Of a DNA stretch of 11,345 nt, positions 1 through 7,218 are shown in pieces. This DNA is from Ignavibacteriaceae bacterium (GTDB lineage Bacteria > Bacteroidota > Ignavibacteria > Ignavibacteriales > Ignavibacteriaceae), in assembly GCA_022865965.1 (NCBI GenBank), contig JALHTS010000099.1, positions 1 to 11,345 on the forward strand. The letters run 5' to 3'. Below the pieces are notes generated by a model. The model had not been told where the DNA came from. It saw only the letters and a program-made list of their open reading frames with translations, and ran no database searches. Both the position numbers and the translations under genes were made by a program. The number at the start of each line of letters is the position of its first letter. Within the stretch, counting starts at the first letter, position 1.

Positions 1-192
1 AAAGGTGGTGGAACAACCGGTCAGGCTCAGGCAGTAAGATTAGGTATTGCAAGAGCGCTCATTGATCTTAATCCCGATTTCAGACCGGCGCTTAAAGCTC
101 AGGGATTACTTACAAGAGATCCCAGAATGGTTGAACGAAAGAAATACGGTCAGCCAAAAGCAAGAAAAAGATTTCAGTTTTCTAAGAGATAA
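1..192 (+). CDS. rpsI: 30S ribosomal protein S9, C-terminal part (5' end outside window)
   Basis: The reading frame is open from base 1 and ends at TAA 190-192, giving the last 63 residues of S9. It shows the family's GGG-x-x-GQA-x-A-x-R-x-GIARAL block at the left edge and the basic tail ending in FSKR. In known ribosomes this tail reaches into the P site and contacts the anticodon stem-loop of the tRNA. The terminal Arg is present, so the functional end is intact. The start codon and the N-terminal half lie outside the window, where rplM would be expected in the usual rplM-rpsI order. The gene is followed within 8 bases by a large hairpin (200-244), and rpsB begins 158 bases after the stop. 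Confidence 0.97.
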   Translation, partial: KGGGTTGQAQAVRLGIARALIDLNPDFRPALKAQGLLTRDPRMVERKKYGQPKARKRFQFSKR

Positions 193-199
193 TCTAAAG

Positions 200-244
200 T
201 TCAGGTTCAGGTTCAAGATTGAATTTCTTGAACTTGTACTTGAA
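200..244 (+). repeat. Hairpin made of three hexamer repeats facing three inverted hexamers
   Basis: The left arm, 200-217, reads TTCAGG TTCAGG TTCAAG. The right arm, 227-244, reads CTTGAA CTTGTA CTTGAA. The arms pair over 18 positions with one T-T mismatch (207/237) and two G-T pairs (204/240 and 210/234), around a 9-base loop at 218-226. The structure begins 7 bases after the rpsI stop. No T-run follows, so it does not look like a standard intrinsic terminator. It could act as an mRNA 3'-end stabiliser, a processing site, or part of a ribosomal-protein leader. The pairing is seen directly; the role is inference. Confidence 0.75.
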
Positions 245-290
245 GATAAACATTAAACAATCATTCATACTTTCTGATTTACCACCTGTG

Positions 291-306
291 CCCCGATGTA
301 TCGGGG
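291..306. repeat. Short palindrome CCCCGA-TGTA-TCGGGG (copy 1)
   Basis: A perfect 6-bp G+C-rich inverted repeat (291-296 with 301-306) encloses a 4-base loop in otherwise AT-rich intergenic DNA, 44 bases before the rpsB start. A second copy with the same arms and a different loop lies at 10051-10067, upstream of dnaB. GGTGGAAGG rather than a T-run follows it, so termination is unlikely here. It probably belongs to a dispersed intergenic palindrome family, or forms part of the rpsB leader. Confidence 0.6.
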
Positions 307-350
307 TGGAAGGTAAAGCTGATGAAAGTAGAAGTTAAACAGGAGATAAT

Positions 351-1277
351 ATGGAAAAAGTAGACATTACTACGCTCATCGAAGCTGGTGCACATTTTGG
401 TCACCTTACCCGCCGTTGGAATCCTAAAATGAAACCATACATTTTTATGGAAAAGAACGGTATTCACATCATTGATCTTAAAAAAACTCAGATCCTTCTG
501 ACCGAAGCAGCCGACGAGCTTTCGAAACTTGTTGCTGATGGGAAAAAAGTTCTTTTTGTCGGCACAAAAAAACAAGCAAAAAATATAATCGAAACCGAAG
601 CAAGAAGATGCAGTATGAACTGGGTAAGTGAAAGATGGCTCGGTGGAATGCTGACTAACTTCTCTACCATTCGTAAAAGTATTAAGAGATTAACTAATAT
701 AGAGAAGCAGGAAACAGACGGAACTTTTGATAAAATAACAAAGAAGGAAAGATTATTCCTCACACGTGAAAGGGATAAACTAAAAAAAGTTCTTGAAGGT
801 GTTGAGACAATGAATAAAATACCGGGAGCAGTTTTTATTGTAGATATTAAGAAAGAAGATATAGCTGTTAAAGAAGCTCACAGATTAAAAATACCTGTGT
901 TTGCAATTGTTGATACGAATTGCGATCCCGATGTAGCCGAATATATAATTCCTGCAAACGATGATGCTGTAAAAACTGTTGAGGTTATTACCAAATTTAT
1001 GGCAGATGCTATTCTTGAAGGTGAAGCAAAGTTAAAAGAAGTTAAAGCAGAAGAAGCAGCAGTGAAAGAAAGATTAAGAAAAGAACGCGAAGCAGAAAAA
1101 GCAGTAGAAGCTGCAGCTAAAGAAAAACAAAGAAAAGAAATTGCTGAAAAGAAAGCTGAAGAAAAAAGAAAAGCCGAAGCTGCAAAAGAAAAAAAATCCG
1201 CGGAGATGAAAGATGAAAAGAAAGATTCTGCTGATAAACCAAAAAATGAAAATGAAGAGAAATCTTCTGAAAATTAA
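351..1277 (+). CDS. rpsB: 30S ribosomal protein S2 with long charged C-terminal tail
   Basis: S2 is a late-assembling small-subunit protein on the solvent side near S1, needed for translation initiation. The protein opens with the typical S2 N-terminus (residues 1-45, including EAGAHFGH and [11 protein letters not shown]). It continues through GTKKQA (71-76), RWLGGMLTN (95-103) and [13 protein letters not shown] (181-193), ending its core near residue 224. At 308 residues it exceeds the usual 230-260. The extra 84 residues (225-308) are Lys/Glu/Ala-rich, with no aromatic residue, glycine or cysteine, and look like a charged helix or coiled coil with a disordered end. The start is fixed by a good Shine-Dalgarno, AGGAG at 341-345, five bases before ATG. 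It is followed by tsf after 21 bases, the classic rpsB-tsf pair. Confidence 0.97.
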   Translation: MEKVDITTLIEAGAHFGHLTRRWNPKMKPYIFMEKNGIHIIDLKKTQILLTEAADELSKLVADGKKVLFVGTKKQAKNIIETEARRCSMNWVSERWLGGMLTNFSTIRKSIKRLTNIEKQETDGTFDKITKKERLFLTRERDKLKKVLEGVETMNKIPGAVFIVDIKKEDIAVKEAHRLKIPVFAIVDTNCDPDVAEYIIPANDDAVKTVEVITKFMADAILEGEAKLKEVKAEEAAVKERLRKEREAEKAVEAAAKEKQRKEIAEKKAEEKRKAEAAKEKKSAEMKDEKKDSADKPKNENEEKSSEN

Positions 1278-1298
1278 TTTTTGAAAGGGATCTAAATT

Positions 1299-2156
1299 AT
1301 GTCTATTACAGCCGCTCAAGTAAATGAGCTAAGACAAAAGACCGGTGCAGGAATGATGGACTGTAAAAAAGCGCTTACAGAAGCCGATGGCGATTTTGAA
1401 AAAGCTATTGATATTCTTAGAAAAAAAGGTGCTTCCGTTGCTGCTAAAAGAGCAGAAAAATCTGCTAACGAAGGTATGGTGGAAACAAAGGTTTCTGATG
1501 ACGGTAAATTTGCTGCAATAGTTGAAGTAAATTGCGAAACAGATTTCGTTGCAAAAAGTTCGGATTTTGTCGGACTTACTAACGCGGTTCTACAAACTGT
1601 ATTCAGTAATAAAATTTCAAATGTAGATGATCTGTTAAACTCAAGTTCTGAAGTGAAATCCAAGCTTATTGAAGTTATGGGTAAAGTAGGAGAAAAAGTT
1701 GAGATATCAAGAGTAACTACTGAATCTGCTGATAATGGTTTGCTTGTTGATTATGTTCATATGGGTTCAAAGTTGGCAGTTCTGGTAAAGTTTGATAATG
1801 TGACTTCCGGATCTGAAGAACTATTAAAAATAGGTAAAGATATTGCAATGCAGGTTGCGGCAATGAGACCGTTGTGTGTTTACAGAGAAGAAGTTCCTGC
1901 AGATATTATTGAAAAAGAAATGGAAATCTATAAAGAGCTTGCACGCAAGGAAGGTAAACCGGAGCAAATTCTTGAGAAAATTGCAACCGGAAGGTTAAAT
2001 AAATTCTATCAGGAAAATTGTTTGAGCGAGCAGGCATTTATAAAAGATAACACAAAAACAGTTAGTAATCTGATTGATGAGTTTAATAAAAAGAACCAAA
2101 CACAAACAAAGATTACCCTGTTTAAACGGTTTCATTTAGGTGACGAAAAGAAATAA
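1299..2156 (+). CDS. tsf: Translation elongation factor Ts
   Basis: EF-Ts is the cytoplasmic guanine nucleotide exchange factor that releases GDP from EF-Tu. At 285 residues the protein is full length (E. coli about 283). An N-terminal UBA-like domain (about 1-50, with LRQKTGAGMMDCKKAL at 11-26) leads into the core. The core carries the TDFV motif at residues 81-84, whose Asp-Phe contacts EF-Tu's Mg-binding region. The later MRPLCVYREEVP stretch and C-terminal module are present. A purine-rich ribosome site (AAAGGGA ending at 1290) precedes ATG by eight bases. The gene sits 21 bases after rpsB, so the two are almost certainly cotranscribed, and a strong terminator follows at 2173-2205. Confidence 0.97.
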   Translation: MSITAAQVNELRQKTGAGMMDCKKALTEADGDFEKAIDILRKKGASVAAKRAEKSANEGMVETKVSDDGKFAAIVEVNCETDFVAKSSDFVGLTNAVLQTVFSNKISNVDDLLNSSSEVKSKLIEVMGKVGEKVEISRVTTESADNGLLVDYVHMGSKLAVLVKFDNVTSGSEELLKIGKDIAMQVAAMRPLCVYREEVPADIIEKEMEIYKELARKEGKPEQILEKIATGRLNKFYQENCLSEQAFIKDNTKTVSNLIDEFNKKNQTQTKITLFKRFHLGDEKK

Positions 2157-2172
2157 ATAAAATCTAATTTTT

Positions 2173-2205
2173 AAAAGGTCTTAAATAAATTAAGACCTTT
2201 TTTTT
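2173..2205 (+). terminator. Intrinsic terminator after tsf
   Basis: A perfect 12-bp stem (AAAAGGTCTTAA at 2173-2184 with TTAAGACCTTTT at 2190-2201) with a 5-base loop is followed by an uninterrupted T-run reaching 2205. It begins 17 bases after the tsf stop. It should end the rpsB-tsf transcript, so pyrH probably has its own promoter or depends on readthrough. Confidence 0.9.
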
Positions 2206-2264
2206 ATATTTAAACCTGAAACGAAAAATAATTCCGTTAATTTTATAATAATAATGTAAACCGG

Positions 2265-2978
2265 ATGAATGATCTAAAATATAAAAGAGTTTTACTGAAA
2301 CTTAGCGGCGAATCACTGATGGGTAAACAGGGATTCGGAATTTCTGCCGAAGTGCTTGATTTCTTTTCTGATGAAGTTAAAAAAGTTCATGATGTTGGGG
2401 TTCAACTTGGAATTGTTATTGGTGGTGGAAACATTTATCGCGGGCTTAGCGCATCCTCACAAGGAATACATCGTGCTACCGGTGATCAAATGGGAATGCT
2501 GGCAACTGTGATCAACTCACTTGCATTACAGAATGCAATTGAGAAAAAAGGAATTATTACCAGATTGATGAGTGCAATAGAGATGGAAGCAATAGCAGAA
2601 CCTTACATCAGAAGAAGGGCAATCCGTCATCTTGAAAAAGGCAGAGTTGTTATTTTTGGAGGAGGGACAGGTCATCCATATTTCAGTACTGATACTGCGG
2701 CTTCACTAAGAGCAGTTGAAATTGGCGCCGATGTTATTGTTAAAGGGACAAGAGTTGATGGAGTCTATGATTCTGATCCTGAAAAAAATCCTGATGCTCT
2801 AAAATTTGAATCAATTTCATATATAGATATTCTTAAAAAGAACTTGCGCATAATGGATTTAACGGCTGTAAGTCTTTGCCAGGAAAACAACCTGCCAATG
2901 ATGGTCTTCAATATGGATATTCCCGGCAATCTATTGAAATTAGTTAAAGGCGAACAAATTGGAACCTTTATTTCTTAG
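2265..2978 (+). CDS. pyrH: Uridylate kinase (UMP kinase)
   Basis: PyrH phosphorylates UMP to UDP using ATP, the committed step from UMP to all other pyrimidine nucleotides. It is a hexameric cytosolic enzyme of the amino acid kinase fold. Visible motifs are KLSGES (12-17, phosphate binding), GGGNIYRG (53-60), [11 protein letters not shown] around Asp74 (UMP site), [15 protein letters not shown] (132-146) and [12 protein letters not shown] (161-172, nucleotide site). The 237 residues match the family's usual 235-245. ATG at 2265 gives the expected short N-terminus ahead of [11 protein letters not shown]. No Shine-Dalgarno is visible in front of it. It lies between tsf and frr, as in most bacteria, but here behind a terminator. 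Confidence 0.97.
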   Translation: MNDLKYKRVLLKLSGESLMGKQGFGISAEVLDFFSDEVKKVHDVGVQLGIVIGGGNIYRGLSASSQGIHRATGDQMGMLATVINSLALQNAIEKKGIITRLMSAIEMEAIAEPYIRRRAIRHLEKGRVVIFGGGTGHPYFSTDTAASLRAVEIGADVIVKGTRVDGVYDSDPEKNPDALKFESISYIDILKKNLRIMDLTAVSLCQENNLPMMVFNMDIPGNLLKLVKGEQIGTFIS

Positions 2979-3013
2979 TATGATTTTTAATTCTAATAAT
3001 TAAAGAGGGAAAT

Positions 3014-3568
3014 ATGAACCCCACAATTAAAGATGCAAAACATAGAATGGATAAATCTCTCGAAGCTCTAAGAAGTGAGTTAGCAAAAGTAAGAACCGGT
3101 AAGGCAACCACACAATTATTGGATGGAATAAGAGTTGACTATTATGGAACAGCTACTCCGATCAGCCAGGTTGGTAATCTATCTGTTCTCGATGCTCATA
3201 CTCTTTCAATTACTCCCTGGGATAAATCAATGGTGCCTATAATTGAAAAAGCAATTTTGGAAGCAAACATTGGTTTCAACCCGGTAAGTGACGGAACAAA
3301 TTTAAAGATTCCTGTTCCACCATTAACTGAAGAAAGAAGAAAAGATTTTGTTAAGTTGATTAAGAAATTTGGTGAGGACACAAAGATAGCAATTCGAAAT
3401 GTTCGTCGTGATGCCAATGATCACTTGAAGAAAGAAGAAAAAGACAAAAACATATCTGAAGATGAACTCAAAAGTTTTGAAACAGAAGTTCAAAAAATAA
3501 CAGATGAACATGTCAAAATTATTGATGAACTATTGAAACATAAAGAAATAGAAATAATGGAAGTTTAA
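3014..3568 (+). CDS. frr: Ribosome recycling factor
   Basis: RRF acts with EF-G to split the post-termination ribosome. At 184 residues it equals the usual length (E. coli 185). The N-terminal helix contains the SLEALRSELAKVRTGKA segment, followed by the domain II beta region (about 30-105: LLDGIRVDYYG, TPISQVGNLSV, IPVPPLTEERR). Two long C-terminal helices with VRRDANDHLKK complete the three-helix bundle. A clear ribosome site (AGAGGGA at 3004-3010) precedes ATG 3014. It follows pyrH by 35 bases with no terminator between, so the two are probably cotranscribed. A hairpin terminator candidate at 3592-3642 ends the unit. Confidence 0.97.
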   Translation: MNPTIKDAKHRMDKSLEALRSELAKVRTGKATTQLLDGIRVDYYGTATPISQVGNLSVLDAHTLSITPWDKSMVPIIEKAILEANIGFNPVSDGTNLKIPVPPLTEERRKDFVKLIKKFGEDTKIAIRNVRRDANDHLKKEEKDKNISEDELKSFETEVQKITDEHVKIIDELLKHKEIEIMEV

Positions 3569-3591
3569 AAGTTTAGTGCTTTTTTATTAAC

Positions 3592-3642
3592 GGGCTGATT
3601 TAAAAGTCACAGTTTATTTTACTTTTTCGTCAGCCCATTTTT
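3592..3642 (+). terminator. Probable terminator after frr (interrupted long stem)
   Basis: GGGCTGA (3592-3598) pairs with TCAGCCC (3630-3636). Inside it AAAAGT (3602-3607) pairs with ACTTTT (3621-3626), making a two-part stem with a small internal loop. The bases TTTTT follow at 3638-3642. The long apical region makes it less canonical than the tsf terminator, but its place 23 bases after frr and before a new functional block supports the call. The rest of the 150-base gap (3569-3718) is AT-rich with nothing else I can support. Confidence 0.65.
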
Positions 3643-3718
3643 ATATCCATAAACAGATTTAAGCACAAAAAATGATTTCTTTTTTACGTAATTTTATAAG
3701 TATAAAAAAATAGCCCTG

Positions 3719-4402
3719 ATGAATTCCGAGCAAAAAGAGAAAATAAAAAAAATAGCTGCTGCTTATTTGAACAAATCAGTGGCAAGGAATGTGATTTTTT
3801 CTATTAGCGGTATTTTATTATTTCTTGCAGGTACTGTTATTTATGGTATTATACTGAATTTAAGGGAAGTTCCTCTTTCCGAAGCGATGCTTAAAAAAGG
3901 TTTTACCAGACTTGAAGATGTAAATATTGTTGTTGACAGAAAGAGCTATACTCTTAGTGTATATGAAGATACTGTTTTGATTAAATCTTATAGGGCAAGC
4001 TTTGGAAGAAACCTCGGAGATAAAAAGAAACTTGCTAATGACGGAGCTACTCCGGTTGGAACTTACAAGATTTGCAGTATAGACACTTCGAACGATCACT
4101 ATAAATTTTCAAGACTGAATTATCCAAATCTTGAGGATGGCGTTGATGCTCTGAGAAGAGGAAGTATTACCCAACGAGAATACAATGATATCAAATTTGA
4201 TTTCTACTATAATGATTGCATTCAAACTGAAACTGTGCTTGGTAATAATGTTGGAATTCATGGAATAGGAAGATTGAATTATATTTTTAAAAATCTTCCA
4301 TTCGTTTATAATTGGACCGACGGATCAATTGCAATTAGTAACGAAAACATTGATGAGCTATTAACCATAGCTGGGAAGGGGACTAAGGTTGTTATCAAAT
4401 AA
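3719..4402 (+). CDS. Membrane-anchored YkuD (L,D-transpeptidase-like) protein with Ser in place of catalytic Cys
   Basis: A short basic N-terminus is followed by one membrane segment (about 24-46). A YkuD-type domain fills about 68-227, presumably in the periplasm. It has the family's opening (NIVVDRKSYTLSVYE), the TPVGTYKI strand (111-118) and the conserved GIHG with His181. It also has the closing W-T-D-G-x-I-A-I-S-N-E block at 199-209. L,D-transpeptidases join peptidoglycan stems through an acyl-cysteine, and in this block the cysteine normally follows the glycine. Here it is Ser203 (codon TCA, 4325-4327), two base changes from either Cys codon. The other cysteines (119, 167) are outside the motif. 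The protein may therefore be a pseudoenzyme, a peptidoglycan-binding protein or a serine variant. No Shine-Dalgarno is visible before ATG 3719. Its 3' end overlaps the next gene by 14 bases. Confidence 0.85.
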   Translation: MNSEQKEKIKKIAAAYLNKSVARNVIFSISGILLFLAGTVIYGIILNLREVPLSEAMLKKGFTRLEDVNIVVDRKSYTLSVYEDTVLIKSYRASFGRNLGDKKKLANDGATPVGTYKICSIDTSNDHYKFSRLNYPNLEDGVDALRRGSITQREYNDIKFDFYYNDCIQTETVLGNNVGIHGIGRLNYIFKNLPFVYNWTDGSIAISNENIDELLTIAGKGTKVVIK

Positions 4403-5006
4403 AACACTGAAAATATTTTTCGTGATTAGTCTTTCTTTATTTGTTATTGGCTGCGGTGACAAGGACGAAGATGCATTACCTAAAATAGATTTTGAAAATA
4501 AAATTCAACTTATAGAACTAAGTAAAAAAGTTTTAGGCAATGAAGTTGTTTCGGCTTTTGGCGGTTTCTTTGATGAATCACCCAGAAAAAAAATTGCTGT
4601 GATTGTGGAAACTGATGAAAATATAGACTGGGGGATAAAATTTGTTTTGCTTGAGGAAGTAGAAGGCAAGCTTGAAAAAAAATATGAATCCAGAATCTTA
4701 GCCGGATCACACAAAGAAAGTTTTCTTGATAAAATAAAATTTCCATCGTTTGATTATGAATTACTATATTATAATTCACAGAACTATTTTATGGGAACAG
4801 GCGGTGGAGAAAGTTTTTCATATATAATCGACTTTGGAAAAAAAGAAGTTTACTACTCGCATCTTATTGCTGAACCAAGAAGAGCACCTTCTTTATTCAT
4901 ATCAAAGAATGTTGATAAAAAGGAAATAAAAACCTTTTTTACACAGATATTTAAAAAAGATTATCCCTCGCTTAAAATAATTGATCAGGATATAACGCTT
5001 GAGTAA
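4389..5006 (+). CDS. Lipoprotein of unknown function
   Basis: I do not recognise this 205-residue protein. It begins with a lipoprotein signal: Lys5 and Lys8, a hydrophobic run at 9-20, and the lipobox V-I-G-C with the modified Cys at residue 22. The mature N-terminus is strikingly acidic (C-G-D-K-D-E-D). It then shows alternating charged and hydrophobic segments that look like a soluble alpha/beta domain, with a GGGES turn in the middle (140-144). No catalytic motif is evident. The TTG start at 4389 is supported by a purine-rich ribosome site (AAGGGGA, 4376-4382) six bases upstream. It is also needed to keep the signal peptide. The start lies inside the YkuD gene's last codons, so the two are probably translationally coupled. 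The Omp85 gene starts 48 bases downstream. Confidence 0.8.
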   Translation: MLSNKTLKIFFVISLSLFVIGCGDKDEDALPKIDFENKIQLIELSKKVLGNEVVSAFGGFFDESPRKKIAVIVETDENIDWGIKFVLLEEVEGKLEKKYESRILAGSHKESFLDKIKFPSFDYELLYYNSQNYFMGTGGGESFSYIIDFGKKEVYYSHLIAEPRRAPSLFISKNVDKKEIKTFFTQIFKKDYPSLKIIDQDITLE

Positions 5007-5054
5007 ACTTTTCAGTTATACGCTTAAACAATAATTCGAAGTGATAACAGTACT

Positions 5055-7151
5055 GTGAAAATTTTTGTGCAGAAAAAACATAAATCCTTAATAAACTTAT
5101 TAACTAGAAAATTCATTCTCGCAATTCTTCTATTAATAATTTTTTCTGATACAGAATTTGCTCAGTCTTACCGTGACTTCGAATTAAAAAAAATACAATT
5201 TGAGGGAAACCAATCTTTCTCTGAAGGCGATCTCAAATTCATTTTGGCAAGCAAAGAAACACCCTGGTGGTTCTGGAAATTTCTTGATTCATTTACAAGC
5301 TTCGGTAAAGAACCCGAGTATTATGATTCATCCAAAGTAAGAATTGATAAACTTGCTATAAAATCATTTTATAACGCAAATGGATTTTTTCTTTCTGAAG
5401 TAACTCATCAAATAGAGATTGACTCTTCCTCGAGTACAATAAGTTTAACTTATTTTATTAATGAAGACAGAGTTGCTGAATACGGCAAGTTTGATCTTAT
5501 TGGTTTTGATGAAATGCCGGATTTTTTATTCTTTGATATGAAATCCAAAATCATTACAATTGATTCCAGCAAACAATATTCACAAGATGAAGTTCAATCA
5601 AATATTGACGGGATAATTAAATATCTAGCAGACAACGGCTATTTATTTGGCGACTATGATAGCACTATTGTTATGATGGACACTTTAGTCAGCAGAACTA
5701 ACATTAGCGCATACTTCACTTTGAATGATCGGTATTCAGTTGATGATATCCGAATTAATAAATCTGGAGTTGGTGCGGATGATGTTTCTTATGAGATGAT
5801 TGAGGAAATTTCCAGTATAAAAATTAATCAGATTTACAGCCAGCAACAAATTGATAGAAGTCAGTTTAGATTATTTAGAACCGGACTTTTCACCTCTTTA
5901 GAAATTGATCCGATAATTTCTGAAGCGGCAAAGTATAAAGTACCGATTTTAATAAATGCTAAAGTCGGTACGATGAATGAAATATCTCCCGAAATAAAAG
6001 CTGATAATCAGAACAATTCATTTAATATCGGTCTTGGAATTGATTTCATAAGGAAGAATTTTTTAGGTGATGCAAGAAGACTAACGGTTTCTCTTTCCAC
6101 ACGAATAATTGATCTTCCAAATTTTAATTTCAGCAACATTTTCAAGTCCGAAGAAGAAAGAGATGAAAGTTATCAGGGTGATATTGAGTTATTAGTAAAA
6201 CTTGAACAGCCGTTTCTTTTTGGAAGACCAATCTTAACTACTTCGGAAGGTTACTACAGAGGGCTGACTATTTTGAATCAGTCGGGTGTTGAATTTGGAG
6301 CAAGTCAAAAATTTGATTTCGAAATGCCGCCATATACTTTTATTACTTTAATGCGTCCATCACTAAATCTCGATTTTATTAATTATACAATTGATAAAAA
6401 TTCTACGGAATTGTCTGTTAATATAAAAAGCACAACACCAAGTTTAGGTGTGGAATTGGGTTCTACAAAAACCGATGATGTCTTCTTTCCAACAGAAGGT
6501 TATAGTCTTTGGTTGAATCCGGAATTTGCTCAATCCAGAACAAATATAACTTTAAAAGGCACTTCAATACAGGATTTATCAGGATTAAATGAAATTGACC
6601 AAACGGAAACCGCGTATTTTTACCGTATAAAAGCGTCGATTGCTAATTATTTGGGCTTATCAAGAGATAAATTTTCTGTGCTGGCATTTAAATTTAAAAC
6701 CGGGTATATACAAACCATTTCAGGGAGATATGATTTGATTCCACCAAATAAAACTTTTTTTGCCGGTGGAAGTAACTCAGTTAGAGGTTGGCGTGCAAGA
6801 GAATTAGTGCCTGAAGAAAGTATTAGTTATTTTGGATTTACTTCTGAAAATCAACCTCGCGGAGGTACTTTCCTCTTAGAAGGTTCATTAGAATTAAGGC
6901 AAAAACTTGGTGAAAGTTTCGGTGTTGCATTATTCGCTGATTATGGCAATACCTGGAATAGCTATAAGAATATAATTTTACGGGAATTTGCCGTTTCAAT
7001 CGGGTTAGGACTGCGATTATATACTCCAATAGCCCCGTTCAGGTTGGATTTTGGTGTGAAATTCTACGATCCTGAAGATCAAAAAATGATTTTCGGTAAA
7101 AAATTCTTTAACAATATTGAAATTCACTTTGGAATTGGTGAAGCTTTCTAA
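5055..7151 (+). CDS. Omp85/TamA-BamA family outer membrane protein
   Basis: This 698-residue protein has a signal peptide with a long basic n-region (1-19), a hydrophobic core at 20-30 and a likely cut near Ala36/Gln37. About 270 periplasmic residues read as three POTRA-like units (about 42-138, 139-225, 226-307; the last contains FRTGLFTSLEI at 274-284). A C-terminal 16-strand-type beta-barrel follows, from about 310. The lid-loop motif is present as V-R-G-W at 576-579 after FFAGGSNS, and the chain ends ...GIGEAF with the terminal Phe typical of the family. BamA inserts outer membrane proteins; TamA works with TamB. Three POTRAs and position outside a bamA-skp or lpx cluster favour a TamA-like or accessory role. 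The GTG start at 5055 is used because no later in-frame Met precedes the signal peptide. Confidence 0.88.
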   Translation: MKIFVQKKHKSLINLLTRKFILAILLLIIFSDTEFAQSYRDFELKKIQFEGNQSFSEGDLKFILASKETPWWFWKFLDSFTSFGKEPEYYDSSKVRIDKLAIKSFYNANGFFLSEVTHQIEIDSSSSTISLTYFINEDRVAEYGKFDLIGFDEMPDFLFFDMKSKIITIDSSKQYSQDEVQSNIDGIIKYLADNGYLFGDYDSTIVMMDTLVSRTNISAYFTLNDRYSVDDIRINKSGVGADDVSYEMIEEISSIKINQIYSQQQIDRSQFRLFRTGLFTSLEIDPIISEAAKYKVPILINAKVGTMNEISPEIKADNQNNSFNIGLGIDFIRKNFLGDARRLTVSLSTRIIDLPNFNFSNIFKSEEERDESYQGDIELLVKLEQPFLFGRPILTTSEGYYRGLTILNQSGVEFGASQKFDFEMPPYTFITLMRPSLNLDFINYTIDKNSTELSVNIKSTTPSLGVELGSTKTDDVFFPTEGYSLWLNPEFAQSRTNITLKGTSIQDLSGLNEIDQTETAYFYRIKASIANYLGLSRDKFSVLAFKFKTGYIQTISGRYDLIPPNKTFFAGGSNSVRGWRARELVPEESISYFGFTSENQPRGGTFLLEGSLELRQKLGESFGVALFADYGNTWNSYKNIILREFAVSIGLGLRLYTPIAPFRLDFGVKFYDPEDQKMIFGKKFFNNIEIHFGIGEAF

Positions 7152-7163
7152 TCTCTTCAATTC

Positions 7164-7194
7164 TTTGTTCCAAAAGTATAATTAGCTATTTTTG
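7164..7194 (+). promoter_or_regulatory. Candidate Bacteroidota-type promoter for yicC-gmk-rpoZ
   Basis: TTTG at 7164-7167 is followed after exactly 19 bases by TATTTTTG at 7187-7194. This matches the -33 TTTG and -7 TAnnTTTG elements described for the primary sigma factor of Bacteroides and relatives. It sits in the 67-base gap between the Omp85 stop and the yicC start, and would place transcription start near 7200, giving a leader of about 20 bases. Sequence match only; AT-rich DNA can produce such matches by chance. Confidence 0.5.
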
Positions 7195-7218
7195 TGCCTC
7201 TTTTTATCAGGATATCAA

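Noticed and set aside
47..256. Open frame overlapping the rpsI end and the following gap
   Set aside because: It lies in another frame of unmistakable S9 sequence, and its C-terminal half is the translated hexamer hairpin. No ribosome site or family resemblance.
1074..1319. Minus-strand open frame, Phe/Ser-rich, opposite the S2 tail
   Set aside because: It is the complement of GAA/AAA-rich codons, which yields long Phe/Ser/Leu runs by composition alone. It would also cross the rpsB-tsf junction.
3567..3583. AAAAG...CTTTTTT mini-hairpin at the frr stop
   Set aside because: Five weak pairs, overlapping the stop codon; the GGGCTGA/TCAGCCC stem downstream is a much better terminator candidate.
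7192..7218. Nine-residue upstream extension of YicC from TTG 7192
   Set aside because: The family starts at MI(F/Y)SMTGYG, a ribosome site sits correctly before ATG 7219, and the TTG overlaps the likely promoter element.
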